Source: CALKKN01 sp050118555
GTDB lineage: Bacteria; Pseudomonadota; Gammaproteobacteria; Xanthomonadales; SZUA-36
Assembly (NCBI GenBank): GCA_050118555.1
Contig: JASFKQ010000156.1
Coordinates: 1-8,863 of the forward strand
DNA length: 8,863 nucleotides
Direction of reading: 5' to 3'
In this document: piece by piece, positions 8,632-8,863 of the stretch
Numbering within the stretch: the first letter of the stretch is position 1
How the letters are laid out: each line of letters opens with the position of its first letter
The notes under the pieces: generated by a model
What the model was told of the DNA's origin: nothing
The model's database searches: none
What the model saw: the letters and a program-made list of their open reading frames with translations, nothing else
Made by a program: the position numbers and the translations under genes

Positions 8632-8835
8632 GTAAGGGGTCAGAGTGAGTAAGGGGTCAGAGTAAGGGGTCAGAGTAAGGGGTCAGATGAAGGGGTCAGA
8701 GGAAGGGGTCAGAGGAAGGGGTCAGAGTAAGGGGTCAGAGTAAGGGGTCAGAGTAAGGGGTCAGAGTAAGGGGTCAGAGTAAGGGGTCAGAGTAAAGGGG
8801 TCAGAGGAAGGGGTCAGAGTAAAGGGTCAGAGTAA
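8632..8835 (+). repeat. 13-bp tandem repeat array, 15 copies
   Basis: Fifteen copies of the core GGGTCAGA follow one another. Fourteen have four G and the last has three. The consensus unit is GTAAGGGGTCAGA, or TCTGACCCCTTAC on the other strand. Spacing is exactly 13 bases except for 17 between copies 1 and 2 (extra GAGT) and 14 between copies 12 and 13 (extra A). The core is invariant, while the four-base linker varies: mostly GTAA, GGAA three times, TGAA once, GTAAA twice. A degenerate copy (ATGGGGTTAG, 8613-8622) precedes the array. The period is not a multiple of three and the array contains stops, so it is not protein-coding. The core resembles sequences I associate with ends of small transposable or REP-like elements in proteobacteria; that is recollection only. 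Confidence 0.93.
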
Positions 8836-8863
8836 TTGATCTGTCCCGGCAGCTAAGACCCCT
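8824..8863. repeat. Imperfect palindrome and inverted core at the array end
   Basis: The last copy (GGGTCAGA, 8824-8831) pairs with TCTGTCCC (8840-8847) across GTAATTGA, giving a near-palindrome with one T-T mismatch inside the stem. The final bases of the window, GACCCCT (8857-8863), are the reverse complement of the array core AGGGGTC. The array is therefore bounded by at least one copy in the opposite orientation, and the element probably continues beyond the window. Confidence 0.6.

Noticed and set aside
8632..8835. The repeat array as CRISPR or as replication iterons
   Set aside because: The units are only 13 bp with 4-base linkers, far too short for CRISPR repeats and spacers. No replication initiator gene or AT-rich region accompanies it, so an iteron origin is unsupported.

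Overview
The window looks like a piece of a high-GC gammaproteobacterial chromosome. The core gene content (aat, trxB, ftsK, lolA, serS) and its order resemble the conserved E. coli neighbourhood infA-aat-cydC-cydD-trxB-lrp-ftsK-lolA-rarA-serS. The order is also close to the Pseudomonas trxB1/ftsK/lolA/rarA/serS region with aat beside trxB. Here cydCD, lrp and rarA are absent, a FemAB-like acyltransferase lies between trxB and aat, and a DMT-family permease follows aat. I cannot name the genus from the sequence. The start codons I favour are often non-ATG: TTG for ftsK and probably lolA, GTG for aat, the FemAB-like gene and the permease.

Layout: (1) Positions 1-100 hold the 3' end of an unidentified + strand gene, and its stop codon lies inside a strong hairpin. 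(2) Positions 101-346 are a gene-free spacer with a ~105-bp interrupted inverted repeat (arms contain GACGCAGAGA) and a small hairpin. (3) A compact minus-strand operon runs right to left from 4072 to 347: trxB, FemAB-like transferase, aat, DMT permease. The stop of trxB touches the GTG of the next gene, the FemAB-like stop overlaps the aat GTG by 4 bp, and aat meets the permease start region. This is the pattern of translational coupling. (4) A 93-bp divergent intergenic region lies between trxB and ftsK. (5) The plus-strand genes ftsK, lolA (5-bp gap) and serS (119-bp gap) fill 4166-8588. (6) About 45 bp after serS lies a striking tandem array: 15 near-perfect copies of a 13-bp unit (consensus GTAAGGGGTCAGA) over ~205 bp. 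It ends in an imperfect palindrome and an inverted copy of the core at the window edge.

The genes serve general cell functions: thiol redox (TrxB), N-end-rule tagging (Aat), chromosome translocation at division (FtsK), lipoprotein trafficking (LolA) and seryl-tRNA charging (SerS). None is exotic. The most unusual element is the 13-bp array downstream of serS, which I interpret as a mobile-element-derived or REP-like repeat. Second is the coupling of two genes whose product families share the GNAT-type acyltransferase fold (FemAB-like and Aat). No RNA gene, CRISPR array or complete insertion sequence is visible.
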